Positions 17,084 through 26,142 of a stretch of DNA of 64,000 nucleotides are shown one piece after another. Made by a program: the position numbers and the translations under genes. Within the stretch, counting starts at the first letter, position 1, and the number at the start of each line of letters is the position of its first letter. The notes beneath the pieces were generated by a model. That model was given only the letters and a program-made list of their open reading frames with translations, was not told the DNA's origin and made no database searches. Source of the DNA: JAAFHZ01 sp964247085 (lineage in GTDB: Bacteria > Cyanobacteriota > Cyanobacteriia > Cyanobacteriales > Chamaesiphonaceae); contig CAXTSX010000004.1 in assembly GCA_964247085.1 (NCBI GenBank), forward strand, positions 1-64,000, given 5' to 3'.

Positions 17084-18430
17084 CTATCGATTGACCCGAT
17101 TGACGAAATAGTTGTAAGTGATCCGAGATACTTTCTGGACAAAATCCCGAGCCCGCAGATCATCATAGGGACGACGGACAAAAATACCCGCCAGGTATAG
17201 TTTGCCTGACGGCATTTCCACGATCCCGGCATCCCCAATCACAAAACCAATATCCCCAGTTTTGTGGGCAATGTGGGCGCCTTCACCCAAGCCAGCCTTG
17301 AGCAGCTTACGGTTGGCCGTGGCATTGAGAATGTCTAGCGCTTTGGCTCGGCTACTTTCACTAATAATTTGGCGCTTGGCAATTAAAGCCGAAGCCTTGG
17401 CCAGATCCATGGCACTAGTTTTATTAGTACCCTTGAAGTCCCCCAAGTAGTTTTGCATGTATGTGTTGGCCAATCCCCATTCTTTAAAACGTTGATTGAC
17501 TGCCGCTAGTCCGCCTAACCGATTTACTATCATATTAGTGGCGGTGTTATCACTAATTACAATCATTTTGGTGGCAGTGGCTAAAGCACTGAGTTTTGCT
17601 CCGGGAGAATATTGCAAAGTACCCGAACCGCTAGCAATGAGCGATCGTTTTACTTCTAAGGTTTCATCCAGCTTGATCCGGCCAGCATCGACCGCTTCAA
17701 AAAAAGCGACCAAAATGGGTAGTTTGATGGTACTGGCGGCTGGGAAAATTCGATCGCCATCAATATCTACATAGTCACCAGTTTCCACATCCATGAAAAA
17801 CATGCCCGGCGAGAGAAACCGGTATTGAGCCATCAGGCTTTTTAGTTGGGTTCGCAGGGGTGCCAGGTCGTCGCCAAAGGCGAGGTTCGCAGCAAAAATT
17901 TGGCCTTTGGAGGGAATAGTACGAATGACCGGACGGCTGGCCGGGGCAGTAGCTGTGGGAGGAGCTGTCGGTGAAACGGTTCCTTCGGAGGGAACTCTAA
18001 TGGCTTCGCGGGTTTCGCCGGTGCTGGGGGGAATACCATTCTCGATCGATTGCAATCGCACGTACCATTTGCGGGGCGAATCACTAGCCACTTTAATATT
18101 CCGAGACGAAACTCCATAACCAGGTGCTAGTTCAATTACCGCTCTAGTGCTGCCATCGATCTCCGAGATCCGAATCTCCCGGACTGCACCACCATACTTA
18201 GCTCGGATTGTTGCTCCTTTTTTAGAAACGCTGGGTAGATCCACTACCAGTCTATTGGGATTGCTTAATAAAAAAACTGTTGGTGTGACTCCAGCCTGTG
18301 TCGTTAGCCCAATGACATTGCGTTCATTATTGTATCTCCAATCCACTAGTTGATTAGCTCGGGTAGCAATAGGGCTCAACACAATGCTGATTAACGCAAA
18401 AAAGATCGACCAACTGAATTTTTTATTCAT
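17084..18430 (-). CDS. AMIN domain plus beta-lactamase-fold serine hydrolase
   Basis: This is an exported 448-residue protein. A signal peptide (MNKKFSWSIFFALISIVLS) is followed by an AMIN domain (about 30-140), which binds cell-wall polymers in amidases and secretins. A Pro/Thr-rich linker leads to a class A beta-lactamase-like domain with the SxxK nucleophile motif (STIK), SDN and KTGD in order. The region that should hold the class A ExxLN motif, with the Glu needed for deacylation, reads GDFKGTNKTSAMDL. A peptidoglycan-binding or penicillin-binding role is therefore more likely than antibiotic hydrolysis. A shortened paralogue lies just upstream on the same strand. Confidence 0.82.
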   Translation of the reverse strand: MNKKFSWSIFFALISIVLSPIATRANQLVDWRYNNERNVIGLTTQAGVTPTVFLLSNPNRLVVDLPSVSKKGATIRAKYGGAVREIRISEIDGSTRAVIELAPGYGVSSRNIKVASDSPRKWYVRLQSIENGIPPSTGETREAIRVPSEGTVSPTAPPTATAPASRPVIRTIPSKGQIFAANLAFGDDLAPLRTQLKSLMAQYRFLSPGMFFMDVETGDYVDIDGDRIFPAASTIKLPILVAFFEAVDAGRIKLDETLEVKRSLIASGSGTLQYSPGAKLSALATATKMIVISDNTATNMIVNRLGGLAAVNQRFKEWGLANTYMQNYLGDFKGTNKTSAMDLAKASALIAKRQIISESSRAKALDILNATANRKLLKAGLGEGAHIAHKTGDIGFVIGDAGIVEMPSGKLYLAGIFVRRPYDDLRARDFVQKVSRITYNYFVNRVNR

Positions 18431-18521
18431 GTTTCCCAAACGAAAGATGCTGTTTAATTGTCCATGGAAAGGGGCATTAGTCAAATTGCCAGGAGCTAAG
18501 AACTCTAGTAACTAAGAATAA

Positions 18522-18977
18522 CTAAGAACCAGGGCTAGGCACTTTGATAGCTTCTCTGGTTTCACCAGGTCCGGGGGGAATGCCTCGTTCGATCGATCTC
18601 AGCCGCACATACCATTTACGCGGTGAGTCACTAGCCACCTTGATATTGCGAGCAGAGATCCCATAACCAGGGGCTAGTTCAATCACCGTCCGGGTGATGT
18701 TGCCAACCTGAGAGATTCGAATTTCGCGCACCGCTCCTCGGTATTTGGTACGCTCCGTCCGACCTTTTTTAGCAACTTTGGGTAAATCGACCACCACCCG
18801 ATTGGGGTTGCTCAACAAAAAGACCATGGGTTTAACCCCGGCATCAGTTGTCAAGCCGATCACGCTATTGGGAACATTGAAACGCCATTCTACTAACTTA
18901 GTGGCATAGGCGGCTGAGGAACTGAGAGTAATTCCGATCAAACTGGACAGAATAATCCAGCTAAATTTTCTATTCAT
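18522..18977 (-). CDS. Stand-alone AMIN domain protein, partial copy of its neighbour
   Basis: This 151-residue exported protein has a signal peptide (MNRKFSWIILSSLIGITLS, cleavage after AYA) and one AMIN domain. It is closely similar along its whole length to the N-terminal third of the neighbouring hydrolase (shared VFLLSNPNR, GAVREIRIS, VASDSPRKWYVRL, PGETREAI blocks). It stops in the Pro-rich linker, so it looks like a tandem duplication that lost or never had the catalytic domain. The ATG at 18977 matches the neighbour's start. It is not an obvious pseudogene, since its frame is clean. Confidence 0.8.
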   Translation of the reverse strand: MNRKFSWIILSSLIGITLSSSAAYATKLVEWRFNVPNSVIGLTTDAGVKPMVFLLSNPNRVVVDLPKVAKKGRTERTKYRGAVREIRISQVGNITRTVIELAPGYGISARNIKVASDSPRKWYVRLRSIERGIPPGPGETREAIKVPSPGS

Positions 18978-19120
18978 TTTTTCTAACAAATGTGCTTTAG
19001 CATTTGCTGACCTCATCTTCAGTCAGCACTAGGCGAGATCTGATGAATATTGTGGCGAAGAATGGTCGGTGGGGCAATGAACAAAAGTACTAAAGTTGCC
19101 ATCACCCCCCAGCACTTATA

Positions 19121-22063
19121 ATGGTCAAGACAAATCTTGCCGATATTGGAATTACGACTGTGACAGCACCAGGCAGCTACAAGAATACCGTTAATCTTCC
19201 CCAAACTAAGTTTGACATGCGCGCCAACGCCCAAAAGCGGGAGCCAGAACTACAGGTATTTTGGGCAGAAGCACAAATTTTCGAGCAACTGTCCCAGTCC
19301 AATCCGGGCGAGATTTTTGTGCTGCATGATGGCCCGCCCTATGCCAATGGCGCGCTGCATATTGGTCACGCTCTGAACAAAATATTAAAAGATACGATCA
19401 ATCGCTATCAATTTTTGCAGGGTCGTAAAGTACGCTATGTGCCCGGTTGGGACTGTCATGGTCTGCCGATCGAACTAAAAGTTTTGCAAGATATGAAACC
19501 AGCGGCGCGGCAGGAGCTAACTCCCTTGTCGTTGCGTCAACAGGCCGCTAAGTTTGCGCAAGATACGGTAGAAAGTCAAAAAGCAGGCTTTCAGCGGATG
19601 GGGGTTTGGGGCGAGTGGGACAAACCTTACCTGACTTTGCAGCCGGAATACGAAGCGGCGCAGATTGGGGTGTTTGGCCAAATGGTGCTGAAAGGTTATA
19701 TCTATCGGGGACTGAAGCCCGTACATTGGAGTCCTAGCTCTCAGACAGCTTTAGCGGAAGCGGAACTGGAATACCCGGAAGGCCATGTTTCCCAAAGTAT
19801 TTTTGTGGCTTTGCCGGTGACCAAACTGGGCGATGGTGCAACCAGTTTGGCTCCCTATCAGGACAAACTAGCGGTAGCGATCTGGACAACTACACCCTGG
19901 ACAATTCCGGCGAACTTAGCAGTAGCCGTTAATCCTAGTTTGGATTACGCTGTAGTCGAAACCACTGGCACCCATCAATATTTGGTGGTAGCAGCGGCGA
20001 TGGTCGAGCAGCTAGCGGCGACTTTTGGTTGTGAACTCACCGTCCGAGCCACTATCAAAGGGAAAGATTTAGAACATACGAGTTACCGGCATCCCTTGTT
20101 CGATCGAGAGAGTCCGGTGATTATTGGCGGCGACTATATCACGACTGAATCGGGGACGGGCTTGGTACATACTGCGCCTGGTCACGGTCAAGAAGATTAC
20201 ATCGTCGGCAAGCGCTATGGTTTAGCCGTACTTGCTCCGGTGGATGGCACCGGTCGCTTTACCGAGGAAGCCGGTCAATTTGTGGGCTTGAAAGTGGCCG
20301 ATGATGTGAGCTATGACAAAGACGGCAAGCTACAAGCGATGAAAATCAGTGAGGGTAACCAAGCGGTGATTACGGCCTTGCAAGAGGCTGGTTGTCTGCT
20401 GAAACATGAACCTTACAGCCACAAATATCCCTACGACTGGCGTACCAAAAAGCCGACAATTTTCCGGGCGACGGAGCAGTGGTTTGCCTCGGTGGCTGGT
20501 TTTCGGGAAGAAGCGTTACAGGCGATCGAACAGGTGCAGTGGATTCCCGTCCAGGGCAAAAACCGGATCCGGCCAATGGTGGCCGATCGCTCTGATTGGT
20601 GTATTTCTCGGCAACGGAACTGGGGCGTACCAATTCCAGTGTTTTATGACGTGGAAACCAATGAACCACTACTGACAGCGGAGACGATCGATCACGTTCA
20701 GCAGATTGTGGCCAAACATGGCACCGATGCCTGGTACAGCATGTCGGTGGCGGAGTTGCTGCCGGAAAGTTATCGCAATAATGGTCGTACTTATCGACTG
20801 GGCACCGACACCATGGATGTCTGGTTTGACTCGGGATCTTCCTGGGCAGCAGTGGCTAAACAGCGCCCCAATTTAAAATATCCAGTAGATCTATACCTAG
20901 AAGGTTCCGACCAGCACCGAGGCTGGTTCCAATCTAGCTTGCTGACTAGCGTGGCGAACAACGGTATCGCGCCCTATCAAACAGTGTTAACCCACGGGTT
21001 TGTACTGGATGAAAAGGGTCGGAAGATGAGTAAATCGGTAGGCAATGTCATTGATCCGCTGGCAGTAATTAATGGTGGCAAAAACCAACAAAACGATCCG
21101 GCCTACGGTGCGGATGTGCTGCGGCTGTGGGTTTCATCAGTGGACTATTCCAGCGATGTACTAATTGGTCAAGGCATCATCAAACAGATGTCTGATGCCT
21201 ATCGCAAGATCCGCAATACGGCGCGGTTCTTGCTGGGGAACTTGCATGACTTTGATCCGGCTACCAATGCGGTCTCTTACGACCAATTGCCGGAACTCGA
21301 TCGCTACATGCTGCATCGGGTCACCGAAGTTTTTGGCGAAGTGACAGCGGCTTTTGAAAGCTATCAATTTTTCCGCTTCTTCCAGGCTATCCAGAATTTT
21401 TGCGTAGTTGATCTATCAAATTTCTATCTGGATATCGCCAAGGATCGGTTGTATATTAGCGCCACTGATAGTCAACGCCGCCGCAGTTGTCAGACCGTAT
21501 TAGCGATCATTTTGGAAAGGCTGGCGATCGCTATCTCCCCGGTGCTTTGCCATATGGCCGAAGATATCTGGCAATACTTACCTTACAACACTGGCTTCAA
21601 GTCCGTTTTTCAAGCCGGTTGGGTCAAACTCGATCCCCAATGGCCGCAAGAGGAAATGGCCAAAGGCTGGCGCCGGTTACGGGATACTCGCGATGATATC
21701 AATAAGTTGCTAGAGCAAGCCCGCACCGAAAAGCTGATTGGGTCTTCCTTGGAAGCTAAGGTATTGCTCTGCATTGATGGAGCGCCTTTTCCCGATCATT
21801 TACCGCCATTTGCGACCAGCACTAATCAAGTCGATGAACTACGTTATTTCTTGCTGGTTTCTCAAGTAGAGTTCGTGGATACCCAGACATGGGAGCAGGC
21901 TGAATATCATGTCGCTGGCTTACATGGCATCAAAGTTGCGATCACCAAAGCTGATGGTCACAAGTGCGATCGTTGTTGGAATTATTCTGAGACAGTGGGC
22001 AGCCATCCAGAGCATGATATTTTGTGCGACAGGTGTGTTGGTGCTTTAGCCGGAGAATTTTAG
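19121..22063 (+). CDS. ileS: Isoleucyl-tRNA synthetase
   Basis: IleS charges tRNA-Ile. The 980-residue class I synthetase has the HIGH motif (NGALHIGHALNK, about residue 80), a CP1 editing domain (WTTTPWTIPAN), the KMSKS motif (GRKMSKSVGN), the anticodon-binding domain and a C-terminal zinc ribbon with two CxxC pairs (CDRCWNY and CDRC). The next gene begins on the base after the stop codon, indicating translational coupling. Confidence 0.97.
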   Translation: MVKTNLADIGITTVTAPGSYKNTVNLPQTKFDMRANAQKREPELQVFWAEAQIFEQLSQSNPGEIFVLHDGPPYANGALHIGHALNKILKDTINRYQFLQGRKVRYVPGWDCHGLPIELKVLQDMKPAARQELTPLSLRQQAAKFAQDTVESQKAGFQRMGVWGEWDKPYLTLQPEYEAAQIGVFGQMVLKGYIYRGLKPVHWSPSSQTALAEAELEYPEGHVSQSIFVALPVTKLGDGATSLAPYQDKLAVAIWTTTPWTIPANLAVAVNPSLDYAVVETTGTHQYLVVAAAMVEQLAATFGCELTVRATIKGKDLEHTSYRHPLFDRESPVIIGGDYITTESGTGLVHTAPGHGQEDYIVGKRYGLAVLAPVDGTGRFTEEAGQFVGLKVADDVSYDKDGKLQAMKISEGNQAVITALQEAGCLLKHEPYSHKYPYDWRTKKPTIFRATEQWFASVAGFREEALQAIEQVQWIPVQGKNRIRPMVADRSDWCISRQRNWGVPIPVFYDVETNEPLLTAETIDHVQQIVAKHGTDAWYSMSVAELLPESYRNNGRTYRLGTDTMDVWFDSGSSWAAVAKQRPNLKYPVDLYLEGSDQHRGWFQSSLLTSVANNGIAPYQTVLTHGFVLDEKGRKMSKSVGNVIDPLAVINGGKNQQNDPAYGADVLRLWVSSVDYSSDVLIGQGIIKQMSDAYRKIRNTARFLLGNLHDFDPATNAVSYDQLPELDRYMLHRVTEVFGEVTAAFESYQFFRFFQAIQNFCVVDLSNFYLDIAKDRLYISATDSQRRRSCQTVLAIILERLAIAISPVLCHMAEDIWQYLPYNTGFKSVFQAGWVKLDPQWPQEEMAKGWRRLRDTRDDINKLLEQARTEKLIGSSLEAKVLLCIDGAPFPDHLPPFATSTNQVDELRYFLLVSQVEFVDTQTWEQAEYHVAGLHGIKVAITKADGHKCDRCWNYSETVGSHPEHDILCDRCVGALAGEF

Positions 22064-22702
22064 ATGACCAAAGATCGCGAACCGCTGTTTAATTTCACCA
22101 TGTACCATGCCTTCAAATGGTTAATGGTCAGCCCAATGCTGCATACCTATTGGCAGGGCAAAATCTATGGTGCCGAACATGTTCCCAAAACTGGCGGTTT
22201 TTTGGTAGTCAGTAACCATGCCAGCAACTTTGACCCAGTGCTGCTGTCCTGTTCGATCGGACGGCCAGTGGCATACATGGCCAAGGAAGAATTGTTTAAA
22301 GTGCCAGTTCTCAAAAACCTGATTAAAATCTATGGTTCTTATCCAGTGAAACGCGGCAAAGCCGGTTCCAGTGTGATTAAAGCAGCCTTGGAATATTTGG
22401 ACGAAGGCTGGGGCGCGGGAGTATTTATCGGCGGTACCCGAACAGCTGATGGCAAAATTGTCGATCCACAAGCGGGTGCTGCTCTTATCGCGGCCAAGGC
22501 TCAAGTACCAGTGATTCCTGTTAGTTTGTGGGGCACCGAAAAAATTGAGGTGAAAGGTCAAAAGTTGCCAGCATCGACTCCTTTAACGATCAGAATTGGT
22601 GAGCCGTTGCCACCGCCAGCTAGCACTAGCAGAGCGCTATTGGAGCAAGCAACGGCAGAATGGACAGCAATTATCACTCAGATGCACGACCTAGGACGTT
22701 AA
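22064..22702 (+). CDS. plsC: 1-acyl-glycerol-3-phosphate acyltransferase (PlsC family)
   Basis: PlsC-family enzymes acylate lysophosphatidic acid to phosphatidic acid at the membrane. The 212-residue protein shows the acyltransferase motif NHASNFD (NHxxxxD), the substrate-binding FIGGTRTADG region and VPVIPVSLWGTE. It starts directly after the ileS stop codon with no spacer and is followed by a DUF3146 gene, so the three genes form one operon. Confidence 0.88.
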   Translation: MTKDREPLFNFTMYHAFKWLMVSPMLHTYWQGKIYGAEHVPKTGGFLVVSNHASNFDPVLLSCSIGRPVAYMAKEELFKVPVLKNLIKIYGSYPVKRGKAGSSVIKAALEYLDEGWGAGVFIGGTRTADGKIVDPQAGAALIAAKAQVPVIPVSLWGTEKIEVKGQKLPASTPLTIRIGEPLPPPASTSRALLEQATAEWTAIITQMHDLGR

Positions 22703-22709
22703 TCGGAAT

Positions 22710-22979
22710 ATGAGCAAGCGCCGCCTGCCCGAAACAACTGCATATGTGCGCGTCACTTCTCATTCTTGGCAACAGGGAGTAATTGCCGGGGAGGTCAATG
22801 CTGGTGAATTTGTGTGGCAATTCCAGTGGCGTTTTCGGGATACTCGCGATAATTTGCAAGTCGAACCATCAATGGGGCGGGCGTTGATTCAAGATGCCCT
22901 CTATCGATTTTTATTAAAGTGGGATTATCAGCTTGAAGCTGGTGGTGATTACACTTTTACAGTGCGGGCGCAGTTTTAG
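22710..22979 (+). CDS. DUF3146 family cyanobacterial protein
   Basis: This 89-residue soluble protein matches, from memory, the small cyanobacterial DUF3146 family: LPETTAYVRVTSHSWQQG, GEFVWQFQWRF, GRALIQDALYRFL and the closing GGDYTFTVRAQF. Its function is unknown. It lies 7 bp after plsC, and its end overlaps by four bases the end of the convergent PadR gene. Confidence 0.75.
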   Translation: MSKRRLPETTAYVRVTSHSWQQGVIAGEVNAGEFVWQFQWRFRDTRDNLQVEPSMGRALIQDALYRFLLKWDYQLEAGGDYTFTVRAQF

Positions 22980-23590
22980 GATTTTTGTCGATCGTAAACA
23001 ACTAGCTTTCGTTCCGAACTTGCTGAATATTGAGAGAGTATCGCGATCATTTTTTCATTCGAATCCAGCCATCCCTGCTCATATTGAATGCCGCCGCAGA
23101 GCGTCAAATAACGAAATAGTTCTTTCTCTGGCAAGTGTTCGGGATCGACGAAAGTATCTTGTTTGATTTGTTGATAAATAGCAAGTCGCTCTTGATGGAG
23201 GGATCGATGCTCTTGGAGTTCCATCAACATTGCCTCTCTAGGAACCATAAATCCAGCGAACATTTTTACCATGAGATCATCGCGAATAGGTGCCATATCG
23301 CAAGGTATTTGCATCCAAGCTTGCAAAAAAGCTTCACCCGTCTCTGTCACCTCAAACACTTTCTTATCTGGACGACCTTGTTGAGCAAACGCCTCACTCC
23401 GCACTAGCTCCCGCTCTTCCAGCTTTCCCAATTCGCGATAGATCTGCTGAAAATTCGCCTGCCAAAAAAAGCCAACTGACCCTTCAAAACGCTTTCTTAT
23501 GTCGTACCCACTCAGTGGGCAATCCAGCAGCGCCGCCAAAATTGCATGAGCCAAAGCCATAATCAAGAAATTCTCCAATTGAGTTGACAT
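22976..23590 (-). CDS. PadR family transcriptional regulator
   Basis: PadR proteins are winged-helix repressors that often respond to phenolics or other small molecules. This 204-residue protein has the N-terminal DNA-binding domain (AILAALLDCPLSGYDIRKRF, IYRELGKLEERELV, VFEVTETGEAFL) and a C-terminal helical dimerisation domain, as in the Vir-type PadR_4 subgroup. The ATG at 23590 lies inside the left arm of a large inverted repeat, so autoregulation is likely. It is divergent from the DUF4188 gene, its probable target. Confidence 0.88.
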   Translation of the reverse strand: MSTQLENFLIMALAHAILAALLDCPLSGYDIRKRFEGSVGFFWQANFQQIYRELGKLEERELVRSEAFAQQGRPDKKVFEVTETGEAFLQAWMQIPCDMAPIRDDLMVKMFAGFMVPREAMLMELQEHRSLHQERLAIYQQIKQDTFVDPEHLPEKELFRYLTLCGGIQYEQGWLDSNEKMIAILSQYSASSERKLVVYDRQKS

Positions 23591-23640
23591 AATCAATTAA
23601 TTGACTATATGATGTCAACTGTAGTCAACTAATTGATTAT
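23589..23640. promoter_or_regulatory. Large inverted repeat, probable PadR operator
   Basis: ATAATCAATTAATTGACT (23589-23606) and AGTCAACTAATTGATTAT (23623-23640) are inverted copies with one mismatch, separated by 16 bp. A GTCAACT half-site is also repeated in the spacer and right arm. The left arm covers the PadR start codon. The whole element sits in the divergent promoter between padR and the DUF4188 gene. Confidence 0.7.
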
Positions 23641-23758
23641 AGAGGATGTTTCGCAACTTTTTAAGGGCAAGTCCACTAGACAAAAGATGACTGACCATTA
23701 CCTGGCGGAAGTTGAAGGAGAGAGAGCATTCTAACTAAAAATTAATGGAGAGAAAATT

Positions 23759-24277
23759 ATGTCACAAGTCTTTTCAGGTCGGTTTACGGCTCAAACTAGC
23801 GAGCCTTTTGTTGTCTTTTTGATTGGGATGCGAGTAAATAAATTTTGGTCGCTATTGCAATGGATGCCAGTAGCGGGGGCATTGTCTCCCATGCTTAAAA
23901 CCTTGCATGAAAACCCTGAAAAAGGATTTTTGGGGGGAGAAAGCTTTTTTCGATTTTCGCCTATTACTACACTTCTACTATCCTATTGGCACTCTCTTGA
24001 GGATTTGGAAAATTTTGCACGAAGTCCTTCCGAGCCTCATCTGGAGGCATGGCAAAGCTTCAATAAAGCCGTTGGAGCCAATGGTAGTGTAGGAATTTGG
24101 CACGAAACTTATTTAGTGGATGCAGGAAAATACGAAGCAGTTTATGCCAATATGCCAAAATTTGGTTTAGCGGCAGCCACCGAACACGTTCTTGCTGTTG
24201 GCAAAAAAGAAACTGCCCGTCGTTGTTCGGGCGCTGAAATTGCTTCACCTGAAAATATTGGGTGTGACAATCACTAG
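23759..24277 (+). CDS. DUF4188 family protein (monooxygenase-like)
   Basis: This 172-residue protein matches the DUF4188 family, which is related to dimeric alpha-beta barrel monooxygenases and heme-degrading folds: SEPFVVFLIGMRVNKFW, YWHSLEDLENFARS, GIWHETYLVDAGKYEAVY and the closing VLAVGKKETARR. The reaction is unknown. A GGAGAG ribosome binding site precedes the ATG. It is divergent from padR across the palindromic operator, so it is probably induced when PadR releases its site. This pairing suggests a response to a xenobiotic or phenolic compound (inference). Confidence 0.78.
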   Translation: MSQVFSGRFTAQTSEPFVVFLIGMRVNKFWSLLQWMPVAGALSPMLKTLHENPEKGFLGGESFFRFSPITTLLLSYWHSLEDLENFARSPSEPHLEAWQSFNKAVGANGSVGIWHETYLVDAGKYEAVYANMPKFGLAAATEHVLAVGKKETARRCSGAEIASPENIGCDNH

Positions 24278-24399
24278 AACACTCTGAGGAGAGAAAAATA
24301 TGCAACCTAGCTCATGGCACTCAGATGGGGTGGTTGATTGATCCGGAAGATCGATCGGTGATGGTATAGCGCTCCCAATTGTCAAGACAAAAAATAACC

Positions 24400-24921
24400 T
24401 TATGGCAAGGTAAACCCCAGATCCTCACCCTTGCCCGCATGAACCAAAGCTAGCTTCGCATACTTCTGAGCATGAATAATTAAATCAGCTGCCTCTTCCT
24501 CAGAAACCATCCGCAAGAGTTTTGCTGGTACCCCCACCATCATCGATCGATCTGCTACATCCTTAGTTACCACCGCCCCCGCACCAATAATACTCCCTGC
24601 CCCAATTCGCACCCCATCTAAGACGATCGCTCCAATTCCAATCAAACAACCCTTTTCGATCAAAGCCGAATGGATCACCGCCCGATGTCCGATCGTTACA
24701 TGATCAGCAATCACCGTCACCATCCCCGGATCACCGTGAATGATCGCCCCATCCTGCACATTACTAAAAGCCCCAATTTCAATTCTTTCTACATCACCCC
24801 GCACCACCGTCCCATACCAAATACTCGATTGGTCACCCAGCGTTACCCGACCCATTACCGTAGCATTCGGAGCCACAAAAGAAGCAGCAGTGCGATCGAC
24901 TGGTGGCCACAAAGAAGTCAT
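24400..24921 (-). CDS. Gamma-class carbonic anhydrase-like hexapeptide protein
   Basis: This is a left-handed beta-helix protein of about 173 residues, related to ferripyochelin-binding proteins, CaiE and the N-terminal domain of CcmM. Hexapeptide repeats run from FVAPNATVMGRVTLGDQ to IIGAGAVVTKDV. The three zinc-ligand His positions of gamma-carbonic anhydrases are present (AIIHGD, HVTIGHRAVIHSA). Activity cannot be judged from sequence alone. The ATG at 24921 removes an atypical hydrophobic extension encoded upstream. Confidence 0.85.
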   Translation of the reverse strand: MTSLWPPVDRTAASFVAPNATVMGRVTLGDQSSIWYGTVVRGDVERIEIGAFSNVQDGAIIHGDPGMVTVIADHVTIGHRAVIHSALIEKGCLIGIGAIVLDGVRIGAGSIIGAGAVVTKDVADRSMMVGVPAKLLRMVSEEEAADLIIHAQKYAKLALVHAGKGEDLGFTLP

Positions 24922-25074
24922 AAAATCAGCAAGTATCAAGGTTGACTCAAATTTTAGCGCGATTTTCTGAAACAGTAGCGACCCCAATACCCACATTTTT
25001 TCCAGATCGGATCACCGCAAACTGGAACCGGGGCTAAATGATAAAGTCATTAATAGTGAAACTTCTTGGCTGTC

Positions 25075-26124
25075 ATGAATACCCCTGACTCTTTTTTGCG
25101 CAATATTTGGTACTATGCCCTCCCTGGCGAACAGCTGAAGCCTGGCCAAATGTTGGCCAAAACTATTTTGAATGAACCAGTCCTGCTGGGGCGCAGTAAT
25201 AACGGCGAAGTATTTGCTCTCCGGGATATTTGCCCTCATCGCGCTGTGCCCTTGAGCTGTGGCCGGTTTGATGGCGAAGAAGTGGAATGCTGTTATCATG
25301 GTTGGCGATTTAACCCTGCTGGCGAATGTACAGTTATTCCAGCCTTGGCCGCCGATCAGCAGGTAGATTTAGACCGGTATGGAGTGCGCAAGTATCATGT
25401 TCGCGATCTTCAGGGCAATATTTGGATCTACATGCCAGAGTTGGATCAGTTAGATAAAGAACCAGCAGCCGAGCCACCGCAGGTCCCCGGTTTTAGTCAT
25501 GATGCCTCGCCCCAGGTTAGCCTGATGCTGCCATTTCCTTGCCATATCGATCATGCCGTAGTGGGATTGATGGACCCGGCGCATGTACCCTTTGTGCATC
25601 GATCTTGGTGGTGGCGATCGGATAGCATTCTTGCTGATGAAATTAAAGCCTTCGATCCATCGCCCTACGGTTTCACCATGCGTCGCCATACTTTAGAGCG
25701 CAGCACTTTTTTTTATGACTTGGTGGGGGGCACCCCGGATGTAGAGATTTCTTTTCAGCTACCCGGAGTACGCATTGAGCAAGTAATCACTAGCAAACAT
25801 CGGGTCTGCAATCTCACCGTAATTACGCCGCTGGCTGACAATGAAACAGAAGTAACAACTTTGTTCTACACCACACTCGCCTGGGCAAAAATATTTAAAC
25901 CGGTAATCCTACCGTTCATTCGTACATTCTTAGATCAGGATCGGCAAATGGTAGTGAAACAGCAGATTGGTCTCAAGTATGATCCGCCCCTGATGCTGAT
26001 CAAAGATGCTGATGCCCAGGCGCGGTGGTATTATCAGCTCAAAGGTGAACACAAAAGATCGATCGCTGAAGCTCGACCTTTCCAAAATCCGGTAAAGGAA
26101 CAAGTTTTACATTGGCGCAGCTAA
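25075..26124 (+). CDS. Rieske [2Fe-2S] oxygenase, terminal component
   Basis: This is the alpha-subunit type of aromatic ring-hydroxylating or O-demethylating oxygenase, about 349 residues. The N-terminal Rieske domain has C53-x-H55 and C72-xx-H75. The C-terminal domain carries the mononuclear iron site region (HIDHAVVGLMDPAHVPFVHRS). The overall layout resembles the PaO/Tic55/vanillate-demethylase group, but it lacks an obvious C-terminal membrane anchor, and the substrate is unknown. A small membrane protein follows 18 bp downstream on the same strand and may be its anchor (inference). Confidence 0.87.
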   Translation: MNTPDSFLRNIWYYALPGEQLKPGQMLAKTILNEPVLLGRSNNGEVFALRDICPHRAVPLSCGRFDGEEVECCYHGWRFNPAGECTVIPALAADQQVDLDRYGVRKYHVRDLQGNIWIYMPELDQLDKEPAAEPPQVPGFSHDASPQVSLMLPFPCHIDHAVVGLMDPAHVPFVHRSWWWRSDSILADEIKAFDPSPYGFTMRRHTLERSTFFYDLVGGTPDVEISFQLPGVRIEQVITSKHRVCNLTVITPLADNETEVTTLFYTTLAWAKIFKPVILPFIRTFLDQDRQMVVKQQIGLKYDPPLMLIKDADAQARWYYQLKGEHKRSIAEARPFQNPVKEQVLHWRS

Positions 26125-26142
26125 GTTTATTTTTGATTAACT

